A stretch of DNA of 64,000 nucleotides from Dacryopinax spathularia. Its lineage: Eukaryota > Basidiomycota > Dacrymycetes > Dacrymycetales > Dacrymycetaceae. Both the position numbers and the translations under genes were made by a program. This document shows positions 43,860 to 55,368 of the stretch, piece by piece (position 1 is the first letter of the stretch; each line of letters starts with the position of its first letter). Under the pieces are notes generated by a model. That model searched no databases. It saw only the letters and a program-made list of their open reading frames with translations, and was not told the origin of the DNA. The stretch spans positions 1,550,001 to 1,614,000 of the forward strand of contig JBBPFI010000001.1 of assembly GCA_037974965.1 (NCBI GenBank). The letters run 5' to 3'.

Positions 43860-45758
43860 CTACTTGCCTATGCAAAACTCCTTGAACACCGCATCCAAAA
43901 CATCCTCAATATCGATCAACCCCGTCACCTTCCCAATCTCCTTCGCCGCATACCTCAGCTCCTCCGCAGCAAGCACCACATCCTCCGGCCCTAGCATTAA
44001 TCCAATCAGCACCACTCAAACCTCCCACGCGAATCGAGGCCTGCACATACCCATTGCAAGAAACGCGTCTAAGAACGCCAACGTAGTCTCCAAGTGCGCA
44101 CGATGTCGTGCGTGGGTGACGATCGGCTCGTCCCCCTCCCTCAGCTCATACCGGCTTTTGATGACCCCCGCTAAGCCATCCGTCATCTCCCGCATCCCAT
44201 CGCCTCTCTCCACACTTATCGGCCATAACTTCACCTCTGCGGGAAGGGCCATCCGAGCAAAGTCCAGCAGCTCGGGCAGCTTGAGGGGGTCGACCTCGTC
44301 CGTTTTATTAAGCAACACGACAGTCCGCTCATCGACATATTGGCCAATCATCTCCGGTACTCTGAACCCATTCCCCACGAGCTCAGGCAACGAAAGCACG
44401 CATACAGCCAAGTCGGCCTGCTCGACAGCTGTGCTCGCACGTTGCACGCCGATGGATTCTACTACGTCGGAGGAATGGCGCAGGCCGGCTGTATCCCGGG
44501 CTTTTACGCGGTAGCCGGCGATGTCGAGGGATACTTCGAGGACGTCGCGGGTCGTACCGGGTATGGGGGTGACGATGGCTGCTTCGCGTTGTGCTGCCTT
44601 GCTGTTCAGTGGACTGAAGCCATATTGGAGAGGAAGGGGGCGTACCGAGGTAGTTGAGCAAGCTGCTCTTCCCTGCGTTTGGAGGGCCGAATATAGCGAG
44701 CGACAGCCCACTAGTGTAGATCTCTCCTCTCTGAGAGGGGGAAAGATAATGCTCGATATCCGCTCTCAGCTTGCTCACTCTTTCTCGTGCTGAACCCCGG
44801 GTTAGTCAGTACGAGAAGGGGCAATGTATAATACAACATTCACCTTTGTCCCAAGTCCCCTCTTCTACGTCCTCCCCTTCCCCAAAATCGATCAACGCCT
44901 CCACCGTCGCCAGCGCCAGAACCGCATCCCTCCTCATAGCCTCATACCGCTCCCTCAACCTCCCCTATCCCCCCAATCAGCCCTTCCCTCTCTCTTCAGT
45001 AATGCTCAATAAGCAGCAAAACGCACCTCAGCCCCTCTCCGAGCAGCTCTCCGCTGAACCTCCGTCTCGCTCTCTATCAGGTCCCTCAAAGCCTCGGCTT
45101 GAGTGAGGTCGATCCTCCCTGATTCGAATGCTCTGCGCGTGAACTCTCCTCGTTCGGCTTGTCGTAAGCCGGGAAGGTGGGAGAGGGAGGAGAGAAGACG
45201 GGTGAGGACGGCTGGGGAGGAATGGACGTGCAGCTCTAGGGTGTCTTGCGTCGTGTATGACGCCGGTCCTAGCACCCAAGAATCAGTTAGCCGCAGCTTC
45301 TGCAACCAAGAGGAGAGGACAGCAGACGCACCATGAAAGAACACAGCCAACCCATCATCCACCACCTCCCCATCCCTCGCATCGACGACTTCGCACCTCA
45401 ACAGCCTCGCGTGCTCCAGCCTCTCCCCCTTCTCTTCCGTCTCCTTGCCCTTGCCCTTGCCCTTCCCTTCTATCTCATTCCCCTTGCCCTTGCCCTGCCC
45501 TTGCTCTAATGCCTGGTCCTTGCCGGACTGTTGAGGTCGGCCAAGTCGCCGAACCATACGATCCCATACTGTTTTCGTGTCTGGCCCGGAGACGCGGATA
45601 ACTGCTACGCCCGCTTTTCCGGGTGGGGTCGAGAGGGCGAAGATCGTTTTACGGGTTGAGAGAGGTGATGTAAGGGAGGATGTCGAGGCGGTCGCGAACG
45701 GTCGGGAGGTGGATGCTCGGAGGGTGGGGCCGAGTCCGGTGGCAGAGCGCGCCCACAT
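43860..45758 (-). CDS. MSS1: Mitochondrial tRNA-modification GTPase (MnmE/TrmE family)
   Basis: Mss1/GTPBP3 works with Mto1 to modify uridine 34 of mitochondrial tRNAs. The start [21 protein letters not shown] is a mitochondrial presequence. The TrmE N-terminal domain has [20 protein letters not shown] and [21 protein letters not shown]. The GTPase core shows P-loop [14 protein letters not shown]3 in [13 protein letters not shown] and G4 NKTDEVD. It ends FKEFCIGK, the CxGK signature of MnmE, with TAG at 43860. Odd: a Lys/Gly/Glu-rich insert of about 30 aa ([18 protein letters not shown]) within the N-terminal domain. At least four introns. Confidence 0.93.
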
Positions 45759-46006
45759 CTCGCAGTTTCGCTTTCCCTTTTGAATAACGATACAAGAAGG
45801 AATGGGTAGGAGAACTACTCCGGGTGGGCTATATGCGCGGTATGCTCATTCTCGGAAAGTGTAAGAGCCAAATTGTCAGTCCTTACGGTGGACCCCTACA
45901 TGCGTAATGACGGGACGAAAGCCCCTCCCCCACCCCACACTTAAATGCATACACTTTCATTTTGTCTGTAACTCATACAACAGCCTGGGTACTCAAGAGA
46001 ACGCCC

Positions 46007-47067
46007 TTACTCAGCGTTCCCCTGCCCCGCCACAACAATCTCGAACTTCCTCTCCTTCGCCCCCTCCCCCACCTTAACCGCCAGCTCTCCCTTTCCCTTC
46101 TCCAGCTTAACCTCCCCAGCCGCATCACCCTCAACGCTCCCACTCCACCCGTCCCTGAACATCCGTTTCTCGTCAACGGAGATCTTGAATTCCTCCGCTC
46201 CCTTGCCCAGGAACCGGCCCCTCCACTCCTTTTTGTCGAAGGAGAAGTCTTCTTGACAGAGTTGGGTCTTCTGTAGTGCGGATGTGAGGGGAGGCGAGCC
46301 GTTCGCGAGGTAGAAATCGCGCGCTTTGGCAACGCAGAGTGGGATCTCGGAGGCGATCCTATCCAAGATCCACGTGGGGATCGAGCCGTTCAGGTTAACT
46401 GCCCACCAAATCTCAGTTCAATCATCTACCTCTACGAAACGAGGGGAGGGGGAACGCACTGTGGACAACGTAATTCACCTCCGTATCGGAACCCTTCTGC
46501 TTGAGCGTCCAGCCGGCAAAGTCGAGCGTGGCACGGACTTTCCCGTCTACCGGCGGGGTCTGGTCGTTATCTGGCACAGAAGTCTGCACGTTCTGCACCC
46601 AGCCGCCATCCTCCGCAAAGATGTTGTTCTGCACTCCAACAATGTCTCTTCCCCAGACCGGCCACTGTCCTATATGCGCCTCGTCAGGGGCATACACAGT
46701 GTGAAGCCAAGAAACGCGCACCCTGCTGGCCAGAATAGAACTTTGCCTGATTCTGCCCATACTTCTCGAGCAAAAACCCGCTCTCAAACCTCGCGTCCCA
46801 GCGCGCCCTACATCCAGGCAAACCAATAGCCTGCCACATCTCCTTCGGCAGCGTATCCTTCACGATCCCAGTCCCCCTCACCATCGGAAGACCCGAATCA
46901 GAGACCTTCTTCTCGAGCAAGACATCTTCCTGAGTGCCGATGGTCGACCAGCCGGAAGAGGAAGTGGACTCGGTCTGGACTTTGGACAGGGCTGTTTCGA
47001 GCAGCGAGGTGTAGGGGTTTGGGATGTAGCCGTTGGGGGCGGGGTCTTCGGGCTGGGGGAGGGACAT
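46007..47067 (-). CDS. START-domain lipid-transfer-like protein
   Basis: It starts MSLPQPEDPAPNGYIPNPYT at 47067. The START/Bet v1-like fold shows LPMVRGTGIVKDTLPKEMWQ, CRARWDARFESG, then WPVWGRDIVGVQ, a GWTLKQKGSDTEVNYVVH strand and an LNGSIPTWILDRIASEIPL helix. This order is typical of fungal START proteins that bind lipids in the cytosol or at membranes. A separate C-terminal sheet-like extension (residues after about 250, ending VAGQGNAE) follows. Two introns are visible. A TATATAT at 47154-47160 lies about 90 bp upstream of this start. Confidence 0.8.
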
Positions 47068-47600
47068 GATGCTTGGATCTAAGTCTGAGTGGTATGGGGG
47101 TGCAGAGTAGACGATATGCAGTGTGGTAGGTTCAGAAGTTGAGGAAGGAGGGGTATATATGCGCCCAGGAATGCGCATCCGACCCGTTCGCTCTCAAATC
47201 GCAGAGAGAGAGAGAAAGAGGGACGATGGTTGACGTCGACTTGTCGTGGCGATCGTCGATGCGACGCGCAGCCCCCTTCGCCCCTCCGATCGCTGTTGTT
47301 CGTCCCTCATCGGACGCGATCACTCGGTCGGGGGAACGGGCGATGAGGGGTAACGTTAGCGCAGGGCACGTGAAAGATGAATGGGGCATTGTTAGGTGCA
47401 CGTGTTCGGCGTCATTCGTTCGCCGGTCCAGGCTCATCCTCCTCGGTCGGGCGCTATTCGCATTGTCAGTAAATCGTCAGCATTGCAGCATATGCGCAGC
47501 TCGCTCGTACAGTATCAGCCTCCTCGTTCTCTTCTGCTAGACTTTCGACTTTCGCTGCACCTCGGACTGGAGAGGGGACGACAATGAAAAGCGCAGCATC
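47068..47600. promoter_or_regulatory. Divergent intergenic region with TATA-like sequence
   Basis: Shared region between the START gene (minus) and the GH16 gene (plus). TATATAT at 47154-47160 is best placed for the START gene. No gene is seen. Confidence 0.4.
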
Positions 47601-49451
47601 ATGCGCCTGCAATCTCTTATCTTCTGCATCCTCTGCTTCTCGTCCATAAGCCTAGTCCTCGCTTTCACCCAGCTAGACTCATACACCCCTACAAACCTGC
47701 TACACCATGCCCGGATTGGCGCCTCAGCAGCCTGGCACTATCTCTGTTCTATCTCCTCGCTTGAAGCAACAAGGCCGATAACTGCACTGAGGAAAAGACT
47801 GCAAGAACCGGGGTATCATCAGTGCGTTCTGTCCAAGAAGCCGGCCGCGAACGTATTGGGTGCGAATGGGACCGCGGCTGCAACATGGGGCATTGGGACG
47901 CAAACCACCACGACGATAACGAGGAGCGTACCGAGCGTCTCGGCGACGCTGAATACGGCCTACAATTCCAGCTCGAGCAGTTTGCATAGCTCGACGTCGA
48001 CGAGCAGAACGACGAGCTCGCAGCAGCAGTCTTCAACGACGCGGAGTACGACGAGCTCTGACCCTCCGACCACGACGTCGGATCCTCCACCTACTACTCC
48101 CAACCCACCTCCGCCGCCTGCGATTACGTCAGACCCACCGCCGCCTCCGCCTCCGCCCACTACGACCTCGTCCGCAGCACCGTCTCCAAGCTCGATATGG
48201 AATGTCGTCGAGACTTTCGTGAGTTGCTACGCTGTTCTCAGAGTGGACGTGTGTTGACCATTTGGCAGAGTGGGCAAAACTTCTTCAGCGGTTTCACCTT
48301 CTGGGACCAGAACGTAGACGGCGGTGACCCGACGCACGGTACGTCCCCCATCTTCCTCTTTCCCACTTACAACGCGCTGACATACTCCCAGGAACGGTCG
48401 ACTACGTCGGCTACCAAGATGCGCTCAACCTCGGCCTCATCGGCATCAACCAGCAAAATCACGCCGTCCTAGCCGTCTCGACCGCCGCAGTCGGCTCTAC
48501 CTCCTCCCGCCCCTCAATCCGGATCTCCACAACCCGCACATTCACCGGCGGGCTCCTAGTAGCGGACATAATCCACATGCCCACGGGCTGTGGCACCTGG
48601 CCCAGTTTCTGGACCTGCGGCCCGAACTGGCCGCAAGGTGGGGAAATCGACATTATTGAGGGAATTCATGCGAGCACGATCAATACCGCTAGTGTGCATA
48701 CGAACCCGGGGTGTTATATGCCCGCGGATTACGGGGCGAGCGGGACGCTGCTTTCGCAGCCGCCGGAGGGGCTGGACTGCTCGGCGGCGGAGACGAATGA
48801 TGCGGGGTGTGGGCTGACGGCTAGTGGGGCGAATACGTATGGGGCGGGGTTTAATAGTGCTGGCGGTGGAGTATATGCCAGTACGTCTTCTCCTCCCCTC
48901 TTCAATCCTATCCTATCCTCGCACCCCATCTTCTCCCCCTCCTGCTCTACTCCCTTCTCGCATACCCACGGACCACAGGGCTGATGAGAGTAATCCGCAG
49001 TGCAATGGGACGAAACCGGCATCTACACATTCTTCTTTCCCCGCTCCTCCGTCCCGTCCGACCTAACATCCGGCTATCCCAACCCCTCCTCCTGGGGCGA
49101 GCCAGCGGGCGCCTGGCCAGCAAGCACGTGCAACCCCTACCAATACTTCTACAACCACGTAGCGATATTCGACACTACCCTGTGTGGAGACTGGGCTGGC
49201 GCTACGTGGAATAGTCAGGTGATGGGGCAGGGAGGGGGGACGTGTGCGCAGATTACGGGGGTGGGGGATTGTGAGAGTTATGTTAGGGCGCAGGGGGGCG
49301 CGTTTGCCAGTGCTTGTGAGTTCTCCTTCTTTCTTTTTCTTTTGGTTTTGTTTTTGGTGGGATGTTAGTTGGAAGAAGTGCTGATTTGGTTGGTGTAGAT
49401 TGGGAGATCGCGAGTGTGACGCTGTATCAAAAAGCCGGACAAGGCGCATAG
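47601..49451 (+). CDS. Secreted GH16 beta-glucanase with Ser/Thr/Pro-rich N-terminal region
   Basis: The start MRLQSLIFCILCFSSISLVL is a signal peptide with likely cleavage near LA-F. About 90 aa of unclear sequence and a Ser/Thr/Pro-rich stretch (about 47930-48190) follow. The GH16 domain begins SGQNFFSGFTFWDQNVDGG and includes NHAVLAVSTAAVG and HMPTGCGTWPSFWTCGP. The catalytic motif is GGEIDIIEG (ExDxxE). Later HTNPGCYMP, WDETGIYTFFFPR and YWEIASVTLYQK complete the fold. Such enzymes cut beta-1,3(4)-glucans outside the cell or remodel the wall. Four introns; stop 49449-49451. The Ser/Thr region may be O-mannosylated. Confidence 0.9.
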
Positions 49452-50039
49452 AGCCCACACCCCAGCGACGGAAGGACCCACGATAGACCGACCATAAATC
49501 TGTCTATCCACGCAAGACTCAAAGAGCATCTCCTCACGAACGAGCCACCCGGATGATACGTGGATACGGACTGTTGTATTATATTTGCACGCGGGGGAGG
49601 ATGTACATATAGACGTTCAGAAACGGACAGTGGACGTAGGAGATAGGACCTTGTTGTAGATGTATGCATTATGATTATTCACGACCTCACCCTAGCTGCC
49701 ATCTAACTGCGGTTCGCGGTTCTTCTGGTGAAACATTCCAGCTGACTAAGCAGCGAAGCGCGCCTTCTTGGGCGTTTCCGTCTCGGCTTACTCCGAGTTT
49801 GTGCGCGTCTCTTTCTTCGTCATGCGCGTTGCGATGTGCACCGGCTCGTCTCCAAATATGTTCGCATCCTCAATCACATCATCTACATACATATAGCAAC
49901 TACGATAGAGGTACGTGCTACTTACTTCAGGACGTTCATCGGCGGTCGAGGCGGGACTGACGGCAGGCTTAGCCGATTTCAAACAGGACCAGTAGGACTG
50001 TCTCGGAGCGTCGTCTCCTACTCTTGGCAACACTCAACA
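49452..50039 (+). promoter_or_regulatory. Upstream region of array gene A
   Basis: No supported gene. It contains TGACTAAGCAG at 49743-49753, about 290 bp before the A start. The same 11-mer lies about 250-257 bp before genes B and C. TGACTAA is a Yap-type bZIP site. Confidence 0.5.
49743..49753 (+). promoter_or_regulatory. Shared bZIP/Yap-like element upstream of gene A
   Basis: TGACTAAGCAG, identical to copies at 52090-52100 and 55529-55539. The core TGACTAA matches the Yap1 response element T(T/G)ACTAA, and TGACNNNGC matches the antioxidant-response pattern. Binding is inferred. Confidence 0.5.
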
Positions 50040-51926
50040 ATGGGCGAAACCTCCATGGCCTCCTCATCGTCTCAGTACCCCTACTCTTCTTACTTGGATC
50101 TGGTATACCAACGACCCAACACCAACGCCGATGACGCCCCCATGCGGCCCCTAACACTCGGCTGGGGTCTCTCCCCCGAACTTTACCCACCTACCAGCCA
50201 GCTGGTCTACGAGCCCAGCCTAGTTCCCTGGCTCTTACATCAATTCAACTCGCTTCTGAGTGACCTTCCAAGAGCAAGCGAGACCGTGCAGCAGAAGCTT
50301 CGGGACTGGCGGTGCTCTACCAATCCGGGTGCTTATCCTGAGGATGGCGCACGCGCGCTGCAGGCAGCTTCGATCGCTCTAGCGCAGGATATACTTAGGC
50401 GTCATCCTGCTTTCTCTTCCCTCGGGTACGAGTCCTCTTCCTACGATGACTCAGACGACGTCGAGTCATCCAGCGACTCGGACTCGGAGTCGAGCACCGG
50501 CCCGATCGAGATCCGCGGCGGCATAGAATATCACTGGAAATGGTTCGGTCTTCCCGAAAGGACTCCTATGTTCCAGATCCGGATCGAGCCGGATAACGAA
50601 GAGGACGAGTATGCGACGTTTATCGTTCCTATCTCCCAGGCTCGGGCGGATCGGTATCTGCCGGAGGTGGTGCGCCTTGCCAAAGGGGGTGGGCGGGTAG
50701 AGATGGGTGTGGCAGGGGGAAAGTATGATGTGCACCATTTTCTTCAACTTGTAGGTCATGATTTTTCTGGTGGGTGAGGAAAGTTGAATCGATCAGTTTG
50801 ATGCAGGTCATCCTCCTCGCTTCAGAGAGCCAGACCTCACACGTTCTGCTCACGTCCTACCGAACATCGCTCCTGCTCAGACTCGACCACTCCCACGCCG
50901 ACACACTAATCATCACATGCTCCGATCTCATCACGGACTGCATGATCCTTCCTGCGCTCAACGCTTCGCTTCAAATCGCGTGCATCTGCCCTGTGGATGA
51001 GCTTGATCTCTACCTCGAGCCTCCGTGGAACCGTGCGGCACCTTCGATTGTCGAGCTTGTGCCTAATCGGTCGCAGATCCCTATACCGCTGGATGAGGAA
51101 GTGGACGACGTCCTACCAGATCAGGTATGTTCCGCCTTTCACGATGCTCGTGTTTGCTGATACCCGCACAGATAATTCTCGCTTTTGCGTCATTAGGATC
51201 TATGTCGGCGCACGAGCATTATCTCCTTTCGCGAGCAGGGGATGGTACAGATGACGTGGATAAGAGCCGAACACGGGGCACCGAGCTACGGGACAAGCCG
51301 CCGCTACTTGTTGCATTTCGTCAAATTGGCGAGGGGACGTGTGGCTCGGTATACCTCGCGCACTATGGGCGGCATCGCATAGCCGTCAAGATCTCGCCTA
51401 CCAGCCAGCAGGAAGAACGATCTATGATGCGAGAGTACGAGATCTACCGCCATATCCGGGATGCTGGACTGGAAGGGACGGCTACGCCGCGCTGTTTTGG
51501 CCTTTACAGGTCGGATGACATGATCGTCCTTCTGACGGCGTATGCTGGCTATGCGCTTCAAAAGTTCGGAGACTTGGACATAGAAGACCGGTGATTTTCC
51601 CAGGTTCTGTCCTGATGGCGTGCACTAACAAAGATAATAGGCTTTCCATTTTCCGAGCAGTCAAAACCCTAGCAGACGCCGGCATCCATCAAGGCAGCTT
51701 CGGTCCCCGAAACGTAGTCTGCGACGAACACAACGTATTCCGCATCATCGACTTCCATCGCGGCAGCTTCAAGCGCGGCAGGAAAGCGGACCTGGAGGAC
51801 ATGCATGGGGATTGTTTTCACCTTGAGGGAGAGGATGTGACGGATATGTATTTTGAGACGCTGGAGCTGGATTGGAGGCATGTTGTACCTGTACCTGAGT
51901 CGGATGAACCGGACCTGCTTGCATAA
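50040..51926 (+). CDS. Array gene A: pseudokinase-like protein, type 1
   Basis: Four exons (50040-50750, 50807-51124, 51172-51590, 51641-51926) give 577 aa. The N-terminal half (to about residue 343) is unrecognised. It carries GWGLSPELYPPTSQLVYEP, an acidic SSSDSDSESS patch, and a strand-rich block HVLLTSYRTSLLLRLD with CSDLITDCMILPALNASLQ. The C-terminal half is a protein-kinase fold: glycine loop GEGTCGSVY (near 396), Lys in IAVKIS (416), Glu in MREYEIY, hydrophobic hinge VLLTAYAG, then IHQGSFGPRNVV and IIDF. The catalytic-loop Asp is Ser (502), while Asn507 and Asp520 remain. So ATP and metal binding look possible but phosphotransfer doubtful. I do not recognise a named family. Confidence 0.85.
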
Positions 51927-52346
51927 ACTCAGTTGATGCCGGATTCGGCTTACCCTTCTCAGCGATGCGGAGACTTGTGCCTTAGCAAACGAACCCTCGC
52001 GTTCTCACGAACGCTGAAGACCTTTGCGGGACTGCATAGCTCGTAAAGAGAGGCTTTGCAGAATGCGGCGTAGCCGCAGGATGACTCACTGACTAAGCAG
52101 AACGTGAAACCGACGCCGCGTCGAGTCGTTTGTTTACGGCGGGAAGCCCGTAATTTGCGCCTCTCCGTCTCCAGCGTCGTCACTCGCCACCAAACCCACC
52201 TCAGAGCGAAGAGCTTTTATACTAGTACTGGCGTGACTCACAATGACAAATGTCGAAACGTCTCCTTATACTCTCACTGACCGGGGGCGCCGCACCTTCC
52301 GATGTGCCCCTTTCCTCCCCCTCTTACCTTTTGACGCCAATTCACG
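51927..52346 (+). promoter_or_regulatory. Upstream region of array gene B
   Basis: Contains TGACTCA (52082-52088), TGACTAAGCAG (52090-52100), the block CGTCGTCACTCGCCACCA and GTGACTCACAATGAC (52233-52247). All but the first recur at similar spacing before gene C. An upstream ATG at 52243 opens a 72-codon frame overlapping the gene B start. Confidence 0.6.
52090..52100 (+). promoter_or_regulatory. Shared bZIP/Yap-like element upstream of gene B
   Basis: TGACTAAGCAG, about 257 bp before the gene B start, next to a consensus TGACTCA (AP-1/Gcn4-like) at 52082-52088. Confidence 0.5.
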
Positions 52347-52461
52347 ATGGGCGACGCTCCCCCTACTCCTCCTCCCTCTATGTCTCCCGGGAGCTCATCG
52401 CCTTCTTATTCTGACTTGTTGTGTGGAAAGGGACAGCCCGCACCGGAAGATGCGCCGATGA
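52243..52461 (+). other. Upstream open reading frame overlapping the gene B start
   Basis: A 72-codon frame starting MTNVETSPYTL 104 bp before, and running past, the gene B ATG in another frame. A frame of identical length starts 104 bp before the gene C ATG. If transcribed, it would reduce translation of the main frame. Whether transcription starts upstream of it is unknown. Confidence 0.35.
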
Positions 52462-54298
52462 GGCAGCTCAGGAACAATATTGGCTGGGGACTGGATGCGT
52501 CCATCCATCCCCTCACTGGCTCGCTCGCATACGTGCCGGATATGACATCATGGCTTCTCGCGCAGATGGATGCCATGGCGCTAGATCCCTCCCCACCTAG
52601 CGCACCCGATATCTGCAAGAAAATGCAAGAATGGAGGCAGTCAGCAACACCTGCTGCCTATGCGGAAGACGGTCCGGAGACCCTTCGACAGGTTGTCATC
52701 GAGCTGGCCAATGACATCTTCAAGCGGCATCCTGCTTTCGAGAAGAAAGAGAGCTGTCCTATGCAGCATGACGACGCTGGATGTTCACAGTCGGACGAGG
52801 GAGAACCCAGCGATCGACCATCGTATACGGTCGATACAGTATACGGGTCGCGCATGAATTTCTTCGGCTTACGCAACCGTGATGGGATCCCTGGCCTACA
52901 AACCGACCGTGATGGACGTCAAAGGGCAGTGTTCAGGACTTTCATAGTGGGGCTACCGCAGCAACGGGCGGATCACTATTTGCCTAAGGTCATCGAACTT
53001 GCCAAAGCAGGCGGTGCCTTCCGTATGGGCCTCTCGTCCTCATCGTATGATGTCGACCATCTAGTTCAACTCGTGAGTACGGTCCCATCCGGAAAGGACG
53101 CACATCTTAACCGAACCCATCTCAGGTCGCGGATCTAGCTTCGGATGACACGCCTTGTCATGTGCTTCTGACCTCTTATCATACCTCTATGTTGCTACGC
53201 CTTTCTCGATATTCCGATCGTCGGATTATAGCTTGTTCAGACATCATCAAGGACTGCTCGATTCTTCCTGCTCTACTGTCTTCGTTGCAAGTGGCGTCCG
53301 TGGAACCCTGCGAGTACACCGTGCTCTATCGTGACGCCCCCTGGGCTCGCATACCCGCAGTTGCGGCAAGCCCGCCGCCGGGTCCTATAGCTTCTGGGAG
53401 TCTAGTAGAGCACGTGCAGGAGTTGAAGGATCTGTCAGCTCCTGAGGTAGGCCATCATCTAGACAGCCCGGACGTAGACTGACTGATGCCCAGATCTCAC
53501 TGGCTTTCGCCGCTGCTGGCGATGATTATGCTTCCGAGCAGTATTCTCTTGTGCGAGCAGTTGCCAAGACGCATCCGGCTCACAAATGCTCACAAGAGGA
53601 AGAGGATGATGACAAAGATCTGGCCGATAATCGTTCGCAACGGGAAGAGGATGATGGGTTAGCCAAAAAGCCCGTACTCATCGCCTGTCGCCGCATTGGT
53701 CACGGCACATGTGGGGAGGTCTACCTTGCTCACTATGGCGGTTACCGAATAGCGGTCAAGGTATGCCCATCTGAGCGAGGGGAGACACGCTCCCTCGCCA
53801 ACGAGTACTGGACATATCTGTGGATCCGTGCAGCCGGTCTTGAGGGGAAGGTGACGCCTCGTTGCTTTGGCCTGTACAAATGTAAACGCATGCTTGTGCT
53901 CTTGACGGCGTATTCTGGGACGGCGTTATCAACTTTCCGCAATCTTTGCATAGAAGACAGGCGAGTGCCCTTTACTAAACCGATTTCCACCGAGCTCTTG
54001 CTGAAGACGCGTTTCCAATCTGTCGATCTTCCGCGCAGCTAAGTTGCTTGAAGACAATGGTATCAGGCAGAACAGCTTCAGCCCTCGGAATGTCGTCTGC
54101 GACGAAAACAATGTGTTTCGGATCATCGACTTCCATCGCGGTAGCTATAGGGAAGGTAGGAAAGCCGATGTCAAATCCATGCATCAGGCGTACTTGCTAC
54201 AACCTGGATGGCGTCCATACTACAAGGACAAACTTTGCCTGGATTGGCGTCATATTGTCCCCGTCCCCGAGCCGGACGATCTGCAGTCCTCCGACTAG
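52347..54298 (+). CDS. Array gene B: pseudokinase-like protein, type 2, with altered intron 3 acceptor
   Basis: Exons 52347-53072, 53126-53446, 53494-53960 and probably 54007-54298 give 601 aa. The start MGDAPPTPPPSMSPGSSS leads to GWGLDASIHPLTGSLAYVP and VLLTSYHTSMLLRLSRYSD. An acidic linker (EEEDDDKDLADNRSQREEDD) precedes the kinase-like half: GHGTCGEVY, IAVKVCP, NEYWTY, LLTAYSG, then RQNSFSPRNVV and IIDFHRG. Ser again replaces the catalytic-loop Asp. Intron 3 has a GC donor (gcgagt). The acceptor used by gene C reads ccaa here; an AG at 54006 keeps the frame open and adds four residues (RVSN). If that acceptor is not used, the gene is disabled at this point. Confidence 0.75.
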
Positions 54299-54530
54299 GC
54301 GCTTTGCCCAGGAGTCCTCAGTATCCCTCATCGCGTTCCGCATGTACCTTCGTTTGAGTCAGAACAAAACAAAAACCAACCCACATACTGTTCTGTGGCA
54401 CACCTTACGATCCGACCCGTCGTTAGCCACAGCTGTTCATCATTCGGCTTAACCAGAGCGAGAGTGTGGCGAATACTTGTGACAGCGATCATCATTCGGG
54501 AATTGTTCAGCGAACCGCATTGGTCTATTG
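54299..54530. other. Spacer between gene B and relic X
   Basis: Resembles the DNA after gene C up to an ACAGCGATCA motif, then jumps into relic X. The region matching the first half of gene D is missing. Confidence 0.5.
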
Positions 54531-55368
54531 CAACGCGGCCTCTCTCTCTTCCATTAGGAGAACAAACAGAAATGGGCCAGTTTACCATTGACTCAGGTGC
54601 GTTCTTTCCAGCTAGACGCATTCCGCTTGCTTATTACGGATTAGCTGCAAAACTGCTTTTGCGCCGCTAGGCGCTACTGCGACAGCAGAACGTCATCTAC
54701 TCCATCGCGCGCACGGGAGGGCATCTATAACTGATCATGCCAACTCGACAGTTGCGCTAAATAGCGGTGAGCAAACTCAGTTGATTGCCTTTCGAGAGAT
54801 ACGGGCAGGAACATGCGGCGAAGTGTACTTTGCGTACAACATCGTATAGCGGTCAAGGTGTGCCCTCCTGAACGGAACAAAGCTAGTTCTCTCTTCAACG
54901 AGTACGAAACCTATGGACATATCCGCGCGGCCGGCCTCGAGGGAAAGGCGACATCCCGCTGCTTCGGCTGTACAAGAATGATGATATGGTTGTCTTGTTG
55001 ACTGCGTACTCTGGAATTGCGATATCCGACTTGCGGCGAGCTTTCCTAGAGGACAAGTGAGTTAACGAGTGCCTCTGCGCCTGCAGCCGAGTCTCCCTTT
55101 CCCAGACTGCCGATCTTCCGTTGCACCAAATGGCTTGAAGATAACGGTATCGCTCAGGGAGCTTTCAGTTCTCGAAACGTGGTTGGCGATGAGAACAATA
55201 TATCCCGCATCAACGACTTTCATCGGGCCGGCTTTAAGCGGGGTAGGAAGGCGGATCCGGAGGAACACGCATGGTGACTGTTTGCACCCTGAGGGGGAAG
55301 ATGTGACGGAGATGTCTTTCGAGACGCTGGACTGGAAGCATGTTGTACCTGTAGATGAATTTGATTGA
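54531..55368 (+). pseudogene. Array relic X: 5'-truncated, decayed type 1 copy
   Basis: Closely resembles gene D from late exon 2 onward: AACGCGGCCTC, the MGQFTID stretch and CGTTCTTTCC match D at the nucleotide level. The kinase-like half is recognisable (REIRAGTCGEVYF, RIAVKVCPPERNKASSLF, GIAQGAFSSRNVV), but compared with D there are several small deletions shifting the frame, one within the GTCGEVYFA-Y region and one at RCFG. The DFG-equivalent reads INDF and the tail (EGEDVTEMSFETLDWKHVVPV) is like gene A. The first about 1 kb is absent. A pseudogene of the host array. Confidence 0.85.

Noticed and set aside
43864-44514. 216-codon plus-strand frame
   Set aside because: It lies antisense to the conserved GTPase exons of MSS1 and has no motifs of its own.
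49836-50039. Upstream extension of array gene A
   Set aside because: The frame is open, but similarity with B, C and D starts at the MG(D/E) methionine, so the later ATG was chosen.
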